This document shows positions 49,750 through 58,759 of a stretch of DNA of 64,000 nt, piece by piece. How positions within the stretch are numbered: the stretch's first letter is position 1; the number at the start of each line of letters is the position of its first letter. Source of the stretch: Streptomyces sp. NL15-2K (lineage in GTDB: Bacteria; Actinomycetota; Actinomycetes; Streptomycetales; Streptomycetaceae); NCBI RefSeq assembly GCF_030551255.1, contig NZ_CP130630.1, positions 10,043,001 through 10,107,000 on the forward strand, given 5' to 3'. The notes beneath the pieces are model-generated. The model was not told the origin of the DNA. It saw nothing but the letters and a program-made list of their open reading frames with translations, and searched no databases. The position numbers were made by a program, and so were the translations under genes.

Positions 49750-52527
49750 ATGGGACGGCAGGAGCAGATCGCCGGCTGCACGACCGCGCTCGCGGAGTGC
49801 CAAGCCGGAAGCGGCCGACTACTGACGATTACCGGCCCGCTGGCCAGCGGGAAGACCACACTGCTGTGTACGTTCGCCGAGCAAGCCGCCGCAGCGGGGT
49901 TCCACGTGCTGCGGGGCACCGGCGCCCGGACCGAGCGGGACTTGCCGCTCGGCCTGGTGAACCAGTTCTGCGACGACCTTCCGTTCACGATCGACCAGGC
50001 CGTCAAGGTCAAGCTGGTCCACGCGGTGCACGGCTCCTCCACACTCCACGGCCTGGGATCGATGGTCCACGGCTGGCTGCTGGAGAGTATGCTGCACGAC
50101 GCGTCCGCCGCCCTGATGACCGCCGGCGAGCGGACGCCGGTCCTCATCGCGGTCGACGACCTGCACCACGCCGACTCCCTCTCCATGTACTGCCTGCTCT
50201 ACCTGGCCCGGCGCATCCGCACCGCACGGATCCTGGTGGCGGTCACCGGCAGCGACCTGGTGCAGCCGACCGATCCGCGGCTGTACGCCGAGCTGATGGA
50301 ACTGGCGTCCGGCAACGAACTCACCCTGCCGCTGTTCTCCCGTGACGAAGTCCGCGAACTGCTCGCCGAAGCCCTGGGCGAGCAGCCGGCAGGCACGCTG
50401 GTGGACGCCTGCATGCGGGCGTCCGGGGGCAACCCGCTGCTGACCCGGGAGCTGATCGCGGACCTGGGGAACACCGGTGGGCCGCCCGGCCTGGACCGGG
50501 ACGGGCACGTCCTGCTCGGCCGCGCCTACACCTCCGCGATCCGCCGATGTGTGGAGAGAGTCGACCCGGTGATAAGACGGGTCCTGGAGGCTGGCGCACT
50601 GTTCGACAAAGGCCCGCCCGCCGGCCCGCTCACACTCGCCCGACTGGCCGAGGTCGACACCGCGGCGGCCAGCCGGGCGTTGTCCGGTCTGCAGAGCGCC
50701 GGCCTGGTCAGCGACGGCTGGATTCCGCACCCGCGGGCCCGCCAGACCGTGCTCGACCAGCTGCCCTCCTCGGCCCTGACCGACCTGCACGTGCGGGCGG
50801 CCCGGCTGCTCTACGAGGAAGGCTCGGCACCGCTTCCGGTCGCCCTGCATCTCCTCGCTGCCGGGCGGACACCGGACTGGGCGGGCCCGGTACTCGATGC
50901 CGCGGCCGAGGGGCTGCTCGCCACCGGGGACAGCGAGCTGGCCGTCCGTGTGCTGCGGCTGGCGCACGATGGTGCCGCGGATGACGCGGAGCGGGTCGCG
51001 TTCAAGGTCGCGTTGCTCCGGGCGGAGTGGCGCACCTCCCCTGCCTGGGCCGGACACCGGCTGGGGCAACTCGTGGCCGCCGCGCGGGGCGGTCGGCTGA
51101 GCGTGACCGCGCTCGTGACCACCGCGCACTGCCTCCTCTGGCTGGGGCGTACGGCCGAGGCCGTCGAGGTGATCGACGGGCTCGCGGCGCTGGACGCCGA
51201 CGAGAAGGAGAGCGCCGAGATCCGGTTTCTCACCGTGTGGGCCCGGTTCAGCCACCCCGGCCTGCTCGGTGAGGAGCCGGTGGACCCCCGGGCGCCCCGC
51301 CGCCGCGCCGAGGGGGCAGCCAGCGTGTGGGACGCCCTGGCGTACGCCTTGGAGACCACGATGGTCAAGGGGCCCAACAGCGCGGCCGTGGTCACGGCCG
51401 AGCAGGCCCTGCCGCGCTTTCCGCTGCGCAGCGGTGCGATGGCCGCGTTCGCCGCGGCGCTGACCATCCTCATCTGCGCCGACCACCTCGAGACCGCGGC
51501 CCTGTGGGCCGACCGCATGCTGGCCAAGTTCGGCGAGCGCGGCGCGCGGTCCTGGCAGGGCGTGCTCACGGCGATACGCGCCGACATCGCGTACCGCTCC
51601 GGCCAAGTGGCCGACGCGCAGTGCTACGCGGAGGCCGCGCTCGGGATGATGTCCCGCGACAGCTGGGCGACCGTACTCGGCGTTCCGCTGGGCACCGTGG
51701 TGCTGGCGTACACCACGCGCGGCCAGCTGGCCGAGGCTCGCCGGGAGCTCGATCAGCCGGTGCCGGAGTCGATGTTCCAGACGGTCTGGGGCCTGTACTA
51801 CCTGCGGGCGCGCGGCAGCTACTACCTGGCGACCGGCCGTGCGGAGGCCGCTTTGAACGACTTCTCCACGTGCGGCGACCTGATGGCCTGCTGGAACCTC
51901 GACCTGCCCGCACTCGTCCCCTGGCGCATCCACGCGGCCCACGCCCATGTGGCGCTCGGTCAGCCCGAGCACGCCCGCGCGCTGGCCGAGTCCCAGCTCA
52001 CGCAGCTGGGACCGGAGCCGAACCGGACCAAGGCGGCCGCGCTGCGCGTGCTGGCCGCGGTCGCCCCGCTCGCGCAGCGTCCCACGCTGCTGCGCGAGGC
52101 CGCCGAGATACTCCGCGCCTGCGGAGACCGCCTGGAGCTGGCCCATACGCTGGCCGACCTGAGCCAGGCGCAGCGCTCGCTCGGCGACCTGCACCGGGCC
52201 CGGATCACCCTTCGGCGGGCCTGCGACCTGGCCACCGAATGCCAGGCCGACGCGCTGCGTCGCAGGCTGCTCCCGGAAGTCGACGACGAGGTGCTGGACG
52301 CGGCCGACGAGATGGTCACGGAGGCTTTCAACTCGCTCAGCGACGCCGAGCGGAGAGTTGCCGCGCTGGCCGCCCAGGGCAGCACCAACCGGCAGATCGC
52401 CAACAAGCTGTTCGTCACGGTGAGCACCGTCGAGCAGCACCTGACCAAGGTCTACCGCAAGCTCAACGTGACCCGGCGGACCGACCTCCTGGCCAAGCTC
52501 GGGTCGCGGGTCGTCAACGTCGCGTGA
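49750..52527 (+). CDS. LAL-family LuxR transcriptional regulator (pathway-specific)
   Basis: 925 residues. An N-terminal AAA/P-loop NTPase has Walker A GPLASGKT (residues 29-36) and Walker B VLIAVDDLHHAD (~residue 140). A long helical middle region (~300-850) follows. The C-terminal LuxR HTH is at ~860-915 (LSDAERRVAALAAQGSTNRQIANKLF, STVEQHLTKVYRKLNV). Large ATP-binding LuxR regulators of this type usually activate macrolide and polyene clusters. Its position between the starter-unit operon and the transporter and PKS genes makes it the likely activator of this cluster. ATG 49750 is supported by AGGAG. I saw no TTA codon on reading through. Confidence 0.93.
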   Translation: MGRQEQIAGCTTALAECQAGSGRLLTITGPLASGKTTLLCTFAEQAAAAGFHVLRGTGARTERDLPLGLVNQFCDDLPFTIDQAVKVKLVHAVHGSSTLHGLGSMVHGWLLESMLHDASAALMTAGERTPVLIAVDDLHHADSLSMYCLLYLARRIRTARILVAVTGSDLVQPTDPRLYAELMELASGNELTLPLFSRDEVRELLAEALGEQPAGTLVDACMRASGGNPLLTRELIADLGNTGGPPGLDRDGHVLLGRAYTSAIRRCVERVDPVIRRVLEAGALFDKGPPAGPLTLARLAEVDTAAASRALSGLQSAGLVSDGWIPHPRARQTVLDQLPSSALTDLHVRAARLLYEEGSAPLPVALHLLAAGRTPDWAGPVLDAAAEGLLATGDSELAVRVLRLAHDGAADDAERVAFKVALLRAEWRTSPAWAGHRLGQLVAAARGGRLSVTALVTTAHCLLWLGRTAEAVEVIDGLAALDADEKESAEIRFLTVWARFSHPGLLGEEPVDPRAPRRRAEGAASVWDALAYALETTMVKGPNSAAVVTAEQALPRFPLRSGAMAAFAAALTILICADHLETAALWADRMLAKFGERGARSWQGVLTAIRADIAYRSGQVADAQCYAEAALGMMSRDSWATVLGVPLGTVVLAYTTRGQLAEARRELDQPVPESMFQTVWGLYYLRARGSYYLATGRAEAALNDFSTCGDLMACWNLDLPALVPWRIHAAHAHVALGQPEHARALAESQLTQLGPEPNRTKAAALRVLAAVAPLAQRPTLLREAAEILRACGDRLELAHTLADLSQAQRSLGDLHRARITLRRACDLATECQADALRRRLLPEVDDEVLDAADEMVTEAFNSLSDAERRVAALAAQGSTNRQIANKLFVTVSTVEQHLTKVYRKLNVTRRTDLLAKLGSRVVNVA

Positions 52528-53154
52528 ATGCCTACGGCGGGTGAGCACAAGCCTGGCCGAGCGCCCGGCGGAGCGTCCCTGGCGGGGTGCTCCGCCGGCG
52601 CCGCTCGTGCGGGTGGGCCGGTGGCACCTCGGAGTGGAGACCGTCGTAGCGGGCGACAGGGTGCGACACACGGACCCGTGTCGGCCGATCCGCCGTGTAC
52701 GGACAGGCCCGTGCAAGCCGATCCGGGAAGTGCGCGCAGGCTCGTACCGGGCGACCGAGGCCCGGGCCTGTCCGGCCCGGTCGGCGGTCCGGACGCCGGG
52801 CCGCATCAGCGGACGTACTGCGGGTGGACCCGGAATCAGACCGGCCGCCGCTCGGAGCACGCCCACCACGCCTCCGTCCTCTCGGGGGCGCCCGCGAGCC
52901 TGGTCCGCCCGGTGCCGGATCACTCCGGTCGAACCGGCCGCCGAGCGGGCACGGGGCACAGAGGTACTCCGCGCGGGCGCGGTGCGGATCGCTGATCGTC
53001 CACAGCCCAGGGGCCCACGGCCGCAGGCTATGCGGGGCTCTCACCAGGCCCAACCCCTACCGGACCCCGGCAGGGGCGGTGTCCGTCGTTCGACGGACAG
53101 CTGTCGGTCCGACGACCGTCGCGGTCCACGGGCCCGGCGGCCGAGGCTGGAACC
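52528..53154. other. Intergenic region before the ABC exporter genes, no supportable gene
   Basis: 627 bp. Open frames exist on both strands but are driven by GC bias. Around 52660-52745 there are two imperfect ~33-bp copies sharing CGGAC...CCCGTG...GCCGATCCG. No start with a ribosome site and no known protein is seen. It may hold the exporter promoter. Confidence 0.45.
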
Positions 53155-54000
53155 GTGACAGATGCGGTGCGAGTACACGGCCTGTGCAAGAACTACCACG
53201 GGGCTCCCGCAGTCGACGGTGTCGACTTGGACGTCGCCCATGGCGAGATCTTCGCGCTGCTGGGCCCCAACGGAGCCGGCAAGACCACGACCGTCGAGAT
53301 ACTGGAGGGCTTCCGCAAACGCGACGCCGGTGACGTCCGGGTTCTCGGTGAGGACCCACAGCGGGCGCCCCGGAGCTGGCGGTACGGCATCGGCCTGGTG
53401 TTGCAGAACGCCTCGGACATGGCCGACATGACCGTCGTGGAGACCGTGCGGCATTTCGCGGTCTACTACCCCGACCCCCGCCCGGTCGACGAGGTGATCG
53501 ACATGGTTGGCCTGACCGAGAAGGCCGGCAAGAAGGTACGGACGCTCTCCGGCGGCCAGCGGCGCCGGGTCGACGTCGCGATCGGCGTGGTCGGGCGGCC
53601 CCGGCTGCTGTTTCTGGACGAGCCGACGACCGGGTTCGACCCGGAGGCCCGCCGCCAGTTCTGGGCGCTGATCCGTCGGCTCTCGGAACAGGACGCAACC
53701 ACGATCCTGCTGACCACCCACTATCTGGACGAAGCCGAAGCACTGGCGCACAGGGTGGGCGTGATTTCCGCCGGACGCATCCTCGCCGTCGACACCCCGG
53801 CCGACCTGGGCGGCCGCGCGTCGGCCGAGGCCACGGTGCGCTGGGTCGAGGACGGCGAGCCCCGACAACTGCGCACCTCGGACCCCACCTCGGCCACGCT
53901 CGAGCTGGCCACCCGGTTCGGCGGCCCGATCCCCGGGCTGACCATCTCCCGGCCGTCCCTGGAAGACGTCTACCTCGACATGATCGGAAGCCCGAGATGA
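53155..54000 (+). CDS. ABC transporter ATP-binding protein (ABC-2 / drug-export type)
   Basis: 281 residues, GTG start. It contains every nucleotide-binding motif: Walker A GPNGAGKTT, Q-loop LVLQNA, signature LSGGQRRRVD, Walker B LLFLDEPTTG and the H-loop TTHYLDEAE. A C-terminal extension (SAEATVRWVEDGEPRQL) is of the DrrA type. The TGA overlaps the permease ATG (ATGA). It probably powers export of, and self-resistance to, the polyketide made by the cluster. Confidence 0.94.
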   Translation: MTDAVRVHGLCKNYHGAPAVDGVDLDVAHGEIFALLGPNGAGKTTTVEILEGFRKRDAGDVRVLGEDPQRAPRSWRYGIGLVLQNASDMADMTVVETVRHFAVYYPDPRPVDEVIDMVGLTEKAGKKVRTLSGGQRRRVDVAIGVVGRPRLLFLDEPTTGFDPEARRQFWALIRRLSEQDATTILLTTHYLDEAEALAHRVGVISAGRILAVDTPADLGGRASAEATVRWVEDGEPRQLRTSDPTSATLELATRFGGPIPGLTISRPSLEDVYLDMIGSPR

Positions 54001-54848
54001 CCACGGTGACCAGCGAAGCCCCGGCATCGACCCCGCGCGCGGTGAGGGAGCCGCCGGTCTGGCGCCTGTGCCTGGCCCGCGCCGGGGTCGAGCTGCGCCA
54101 GTTCTTCCGCGAGCGCACCGCCGTGGTCTTCACCTTCGCGCTGCCGGTCGTGCTGCTGATCATGCTGGGTTCGATCTTCGACAAGCAGATCAGCGAATCC
54201 GGCATCCCGGCCAGCCAGTTGCTGGTCGCCGGCATGATCGCCAGCGGGATCGGCTCGACCTGCTTCGTCAACCTCGCCACCAGCATCACCAGCGACCGGG
54301 AGGACGGCACCCTCAAGCGGCTGCGGGGCGTTCCGATGCCGCCGATCGCCTACTTCGTCGGGAAGGTCATCCTGGTCCTGGTGACCGCGGTGGCCGAGGT
54401 GGCGGTCATCCTCGCCGTCGGCGCGATCTTCTACGACCTGCCGCTGCCCACCGACGCCGATCGCTGGGCGACCTTCGCCTGGGTCTTCCTGGTGGGGGTG
54501 ACCGGGTGCGCGCTGCTGGGCACCGCGATGAGCAGCGTCCCGCGATCAGTGCGCGGCGCGGCCCCCATCGTCAACCTGCCGTACCTCGTCCTGCAGTTCG
54601 TGTCGGGCATCTACATCGTGCCGATCACCACACTTCCCGGGGGGTTGCAGCAACTCGGCGCCGTGTTCCCGCTGAAGTGGATGGCACAGGGCTTCCGTTC
54701 GGTGTTCCTCCCCGACTCGGCGGCGGACATGGAAGTGGCCGGTACGTGGGAACACGGCCGCGTCGCGCTGATCCTGGCGGCATGGTGCCTCGCCGGCCTG
54801 GTCCTGTGCCTGACGACGTTCCGCTGGCAGGGACGTAAGGACGGCTGA
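53997..54848 (+). CDS. ABC-2 type transporter permease
   Basis: 283 residues with about six membrane spans (VVFTFALPVVLLIMLGSIF, VILVLVTAVAEVAVILAVGAIF, WVFLVGVTGCALLG, NLPYLVLQFVSGIYIVP, ALILAAWCLAGLVLCL) and the inter-helix loop DREDGTLKRLRGVPM typical of DrrB-like permeases. It pairs with the overlapping ATPase gene as a two-subunit exporter. A long hairpin follows the stop. Confidence 0.93.
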   Translation: MTTVTSEAPASTPRAVREPPVWRLCLARAGVELRQFFRERTAVVFTFALPVVLLIMLGSIFDKQISESGIPASQLLVAGMIASGIGSTCFVNLATSITSDREDGTLKRLRGVPMPPIAYFVGKVILVLVTAVAEVAVILAVGAIFYDLPLPTDADRWATFAWVFLVGVTGCALLGTAMSSVPRSVRGAAPIVNLPYLVLQFVSGIYIVPITTLPGGLQQLGAVFPLKWMAQGFRSVFLPDSAADMEVAGTWEHGRVALILAAWCLAGLVLCLTTFRWQGRKDG

Positions 54849-54857
54849 GCCGTTCCC

Positions 54858-54924
54858 GCCCGCAGAGCACACCGACCGCACCACCGCTGTCATGGCGGCG
54901 ATGCGGTCGGCGTGCTCTGCGGGC
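54858..54924. terminator. Bidirectional terminator between convergent permease and antiporter genes
   Basis: Arms of 23 bases (54858-54880 and 54902-54924; GCCCGCAGAGCAC... against ...GTGCTCTGCGGGC) pair with one mismatch around a 21-base loop. It sits between convergent stops 94 bp apart and can terminate both transcripts. Confidence 0.85.
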
Positions 54925-54942
54925 CGGGACGAACCCAGGTCG

Positions 54943-56187
54943 TCAGCCGGCCGTGGCTTCCAGCGGCTCGCGGGTCCGGGCGGGCGCTGAGCGGGTGGAG
55001 CGGTGCTCGATCAGGCGCAGGAGGGGAGGTGCCATCAACGTGGTGACCAGGGCCATCAGCACCATCACGGTGAACATCGTGGAGCTGATGATGCCGAGCT
55101 GGAGGCCGATGGAGAGGACCACCAGCTCGGTGAGGCCGCGGGTGTTCATCAGGACCCCGAGGGTGAGGGCGTCCGACCACCGTTCGCCGACGGCGCGGGC
55201 GGTCAGCGCGGTGCCGCCGAGCTTCCCGACGGTGGCGACGGCGATGACCAGGACGACGACGCCCCAGACACCGGCCGTGCGCAATCCCTCCACATGCGTC
55301 GAGAGACCGGTCATGACGAAGAACACGGGCAGCAGGACATGCGTCACGACCAGGTCGAGCCGCTCGTGCAGCGAGCGCTGCCACTGAGCCCGCCGCGGCA
55401 TCACGGCACCCGCCATGAACCCGCCGAAGATGACGTGGATGCCCGCCCGGTCGGCGAACCAGGCCGCGAGCAGCGCGATCACCAGGGCCAGCCAGATCGG
55501 GACATCGGTGAGCCGGGCGAGCAGCGGCCGGACCACACCAAGCATGGCGACCACGTAGACGACCGCCAGGAGCAGCGTCCGCAGCCCGTCGCCCGCGCCG
55601 GTGGCACGGCTGAGCGAGATGACGAACGCCAGCAGGCACCAGGCCACGACGTCGTTGACGGCGGCCGACACCAGGCTCAGCGTGCCGATCCTGGTGCCGG
55701 CCAGCCCGGACTCCTGCAGCAGCCGGGCCAGGACGGGAAACGCGGTGATCGCCATCGCGGCGCCGAAGAACAGGCAGAAGACGAGTTTGTCCTCCCCGTC
55801 CCCGTAGGTGGGGTGGAGGACCAGGGCGAGTACGACGGCCAGCCCGAGCGGCACGACGATCGACGCCACCGCGACGGACGCGAGCCGCCTGCCGTGCCCG
55901 CGCAGCCGCCCGAAGTCCAGCTCCAGCCCGATCATGAACATGAACAGGACCAGGCCGACCTGGGCCAGCACGCCGAGGGCGGTGACGACGGACGCCGGGA
56001 ACAGGTACGTACTGGCCGAAGGCGCGAGCAGGCCCAGCAGGCTCGGCCCGAGCAGGATGCCGGCGATGATCTCGCCGATGACCCTCGGCTGGCCGATCCG
56101 GCTGACGAGGCTTCCGACCGTCCAGGCGGCGAGCATGATGACGCCGAGCGCGAGCAGGGTCCAGACCTTGGGGTCGACGGTGTCCAT
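54943..56187 (-). CDS. Kef/CPA2-type cation:proton antiporter
   Basis: 414 residues from ATG 56187 (GGAAGG before it; 14 bp after the halogenase-like gene stop). About 12 membrane spans; the conserved SAAVNDVVAW carries the transport Asp, and GQPRVIGEIIAGILLGPSLLG and HVIFGGFMAGAVMP are typical of the family. There is no cytosolic KTN domain. Antiporters like this often sit in macrolide, polyene and enediyne clusters, where they may offset ion leakage caused by the product; that role is inferred. Confidence 0.9.
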   Translation of the reverse strand: MDTVDPKVWTLLALGVIMLAAWTVGSLVSRIGQPRVIGEIIAGILLGPSLLGLLAPSASTYLFPASVVTALGVLAQVGLVLFMFMIGLELDFGRLRGHGRRLASVAVASIVVPLGLAVVLALVLHPTYGDGEDKLVFCLFFGAAMAITAFPVLARLLQESGLAGTRIGTLSLVSAAVNDVVAWCLLAFVISLSRATGAGDGLRTLLLAVVYVVAMLGVVRPLLARLTDVPIWLALVIALLAAWFADRAGIHVIFGGFMAGAVMPRRAQWQRSLHERLDLVVTHVLLPVFFVMTGLSTHVEGLRTAGVWGVVVLVIAVATVGKLGGTALTARAVGERWSDALTLGVLMNTRGLTELVVLSIGLQLGIISSTMFTVMVLMALVTTLMAPPLLRLIEHRSTRSAPARTREPLEATAG

Positions 56188-56201
56188 GGTGTGGCCTTCC
56201 G

Positions 56202-57929
56202 TCAGGCCCGGGCCGGCTGGGCGGAGGGAACCCAGTCGTCGTCGACGATGCCGGCCGCGCGGTCCTCCTCGTAGATGTCGACCAGGCGCATCAGGTCGCT
56301 GTCCTTCCGCCACCGCTCGACCTGGTCGCGCATCGGCTCGTTGTCCTCCTCGACGGCGCCCTCGTCGAGGATCGCCTTGATCAGCTGGCCGGAGATCCGC
56401 TCGACCAGGCGCACGTTCTCGGCGAACTTCGCCTCGAACTCCTCGTCGTTCAACTCCGCCACCAGGCCGATGTGGGCCTGCTTCATGAACTCGTAGTCGT
56501 AGAAGCTGGCGAACGAGTCCCTGAGCTCCGACCGGTCCACGGCGTCCCACTCGCGGAAGAACCGCTGGACGTGGTTCATCGCGGCCTGGAAGCGGGCCAG
56601 GCCCCAGACGAGCTGCGGATGGTCGGCCAGGCGGCGGATCTTGTCGTGGAAGTAGAGCGGCGCCGGGACGGCCCAGTAGACGGCCGTGTCCCAGACGACC
56701 TTGGACTGCATCACCCGGGCGTTGCCCATCAGCGGGTACTGGTGGGTGTAGATGTCGAACCAGCCCTCGCCGATGGTGAGGTACATCTGGTTGTGGATCG
56801 CCGCCAGTTCGGTGATGTCCTCGCCGGCCAGGTCACGGCTGACGAGGTCGGTGATGAGACCGTTGCTGATCGAGATCATGTCGAAGCCGGGCGAGTAGAA
56901 TGGGTCGAGGAAGAGCCCGGCCTCGCCCGTCAGGGCCCAGCGTTCGGCGGAGTACACCTGCTCGACGCTGTACGGGTAGTTCCGCAGCACCTTGAAGTCC
57001 TGCAGCTTGTCCTTGTGTTCCTCGACGACCCGGGCGCACTGCGGCTCGTGTTCGCGCAGCCAGTCCAGCGCCCGCTCGAAGCGGTTCATCGTGTCGAACG
57101 GGTGCACGTCGGGGTCGGCGACGATACCGATGCTGATCGAGTCGGAGGCCAGCCGGATCAGCCAGACCCAGTAGCCGCGGCCCATCAGGTGGTTGGTGGA
57201 CAGCTCGCGGTGGCCCGAACGGATACGGCCCTGCCACGCCGGGTCGTCGGACCAGTCGTTGATGTCGATCGGCTCGGCGAGCCGGAACCAGACCGCGCCG
57301 GCCCGGTGCTCGGACTCCTTGGTCAGTCCGAGCTTGCGCTTGAGCAGCGAGGACCGGCCGGAGGCGTCCAGCGCCCAGCGCGCCTCGACCTCCTGCGTCC
57401 CGCCGTCCAGGCACTCGATCGCGAGGCGGTGCCGCTGCCCGGGCCTCAGGTCTACGTCCTTCACCTTGCCGTAGACGAAGGTGACGCCGCGCTCGGCCAG
57501 GTCGGCGGCGAGGTGGTTCTCCAGCCGCCCGCGGTCCAGCTGGAAGCTGCTGACCTCGTGCGGTGGCAGAACCGAGTGGCCGACCTCCGCCCGGCGGGTG
57601 ATGTCTTCGTTGCCCTCGGCGCTGAAGAACATCCGGATGCCGAACTTGTCGAGCTGGTGCTCCGTCAGGTGCTCGGTCAGACCCAGGACGTCCCGCAGGT
57701 AGCGGCCACCGATCTCGACCGTCGACTCACCCACCTTGTGGGCCGCTTCGGGAACCGGGTGCCGCTGACGCTCGACCACCAGGATGCTGATGTCCTCACA
57801 CGCCTGCTTGAGTTGCAGGGCCAGCGTCAGGCCGGCCGCCCCGCCACCCATGATGGCGGCGTCGTACTGGTGGACCTGCGGCGGATTCGGCTGCGGGTGA
57901 CCGCCGGCCTCGACGGCGTCCTGAGACAT
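56202..57929 (-). CDS. Flavin-dependent halogenase-like oxidoreductase
   Basis: 575 residues from ATG 57929 (AAGGGGA seven bases before). FAD motif GGGAAG at residues 28-33, then KVGESTVEIGG, which matches the GES/GEAT segment of tryptophan-halogenase-type enzymes, followed by DKFGIRMFFSAEG, where a Lys could be the catalytic one. The signature region reads WVWLIR (~251-256): the WxWxI pattern is kept but the usual final Pro is Arg. GEAGLFLDPFYSPGFDMIS is the second FAD contact. It could chlorinate the polyketide or a precursor, or act as a monooxygenase; the Pro-to-Arg change leaves this open. It is co-oriented with the antiporter and SCP2 genes. Confidence 0.82.
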   Translation of the reverse strand: MSQDAVEAGGHPQPNPPQVHQYDAAIMGGGAAGLTLALQLKQACEDISILVVERQRHPVPEAAHKVGESTVEIGGRYLRDVLGLTEHLTEHQLDKFGIRMFFSAEGNEDITRRAEVGHSVLPPHEVSSFQLDRGRLENHLAADLAERGVTFVYGKVKDVDLRPGQRHRLAIECLDGGTQEVEARWALDASGRSSLLKRKLGLTKESEHRAGAVWFRLAEPIDINDWSDDPAWQGRIRSGHRELSTNHLMGRGYWVWLIRLASDSISIGIVADPDVHPFDTMNRFERALDWLREHEPQCARVVEEHKDKLQDFKVLRNYPYSVEQVYSAERWALTGEAGLFLDPFYSPGFDMISISNGLITDLVSRDLAGEDITELAAIHNQMYLTIGEGWFDIYTHQYPLMGNARVMQSKVVWDTAVYWAVPAPLYFHDKIRRLADHPQLVWGLARFQAAMNHVQRFFREWDAVDRSELRDSFASFYDYEFMKQAHIGLVAELNDEEFEAKFAENVRLVERISGQLIKAILDEGAVEEDNEPMRDQVERWRKDSDLMRLVDIYEEDRAAGIVDDDWVPSAQPARA

Positions 57930-58019
57930 GGTCGTCCCCTTCATCGTGCCAATGTCATTGGAGTAAGTGCTGTGGGCCCCGCCGCGACGCCCACCCACCG
58001 GACGCCGCCAGCCGGAGCG

Positions 58020-58043
58020 CTAGGGGGTGTTTTGACCCCCTAG
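58020..58043 (-). terminator. Hairpin across the SCP2 stop codon
   Basis: CTAGGGGGT-GTTTTG-ACCCCCTAG is a perfect 9-base stem with a 6-base loop. The TAG stop of the SCP2 gene lies within it, ~90 bp before the halogenase-like start. It could attenuate transcription into the downstream genes, or be an operator, since the TAGGGGG core recurs in the cluster. Confidence 0.6.
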
Positions 58044-58366
58044 GCCGCCTGTGAGCCGAAGAACTCGGCGGACCTCGTGGCGAGCATCGTGTCGCCGGTG
58101 ACCTTGAGCCGGCCGGTCATGAACGCGCGCATCGCGTCCTGCCGGCCCTGGGCGATCGCGATCCACGTCTCGGTGTCGGTGGTGAAGGTGGTGTCGGGTT
58201 CCTCGACACCACCGGGGACCAGCCGTCCTTCGCCGTCCACGATCGCGAAGGCCCACACTCCGGGGTCCGCGTCCGTGATGTTCCACTGGAGGGTCTTGGT
58301 CAGCCCCGCCGCGGCGGACGAGTTGAAGCGAGCCGGAAGGGCCTCGAAGAACTGGTGCACGTCCAT
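58040..58366 (-). CDS. SCP2 sterol-carrier-domain protein
   Basis: 108 residues from ATG 58366 with AAGGGAC upstream. The SCP2 fold is suggested by TKTLQWNITDADPGVWAFAIVDGEG, DTTFTTDTETWIAIAQGRQDAMRAFMTGRLKVTGD and MLATRSAEFF. Such domains bind hydrophobic ligands. In a PKS cluster it may shuttle a lipophilic intermediate or the halogenase substrate; the function is inferred. It heads the leftward operon with the halogenase-like and antiporter genes and diverges from the PKS gene. Confidence 0.85.
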   Translation of the reverse strand: MDVHQFFEALPARFNSSAAAGLTKTLQWNITDADPGVWAFAIVDGEGRLVPGGVEEPDTTFTTDTETWIAIAQGRQDAMRAFMTGRLKVTGDTMLATRSAEFFGSQAA

Positions 58367-58759
58367 GGCCCGACGTCCCTTCTGTTGCTCGTCGACTCGG
58401 GCTGGCGGACGGCCTTCCCGGGAAACCGGTCCGACCGTCACCGCTACCGCTGGAAACTAGCCGCCGCGCGCGGTGGTTCAGAGCCCCTACGTTGCCCCTA
58501 CGCCCCCTGCCCCGCGCCGTACGCCGCCGTCCAGGGACCGCGCCCCCGGAAAAGGGCGACTCGGGCCCGTCCGGCACCGCAGCCTGCCCCGGAGCCACCC
58601 CGCGCGATACCGACCGGGCCGACGAAGATCAATCAGATATGGCAGAAAAGAGGTGAATTGGACTGAATTGCTCCTAGGGGTGTGGTAGGAGCTGCGGCGA
58701 AAAGCGCAGGTGGATAGCCTCCCCGCACCTGTTCCTTTTTGCCGAATGGTGGGCGTCAG
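58367..58759. promoter_or_regulatory. Divergent promoter region between SCP2 and PKS genes
   Basis: 393 bp, no gene. GCCCCTACG occurs twice in direct repeat (58483-58491 and 58494-58502, period 11). Closer to the PKS start, GCTCCTA (58670-58676) and TAGGAGC (58686-58692) form an inverted repeat flanking GGGGTGTGG. The 58620-58670 stretch is AT-rich and is a good place for the PKS promoter. Confidence 0.6.

Noticed and set aside
49819..52959. A 1046-codon open frame antisense to the LAL regulator gene
   Set aside because: It is a mirror of the high-GC regulator gene. Its composition is Gly/Arg/Gln-rich with no domain, while the plus strand has complete NTPase and HTH motifs.
52541..53158. 205-codon plus-strand frame before the ABC gene
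   Set aside because: Arg/Pro/Gly-rich with no recognisable fold; the frame bias follows GC content only.
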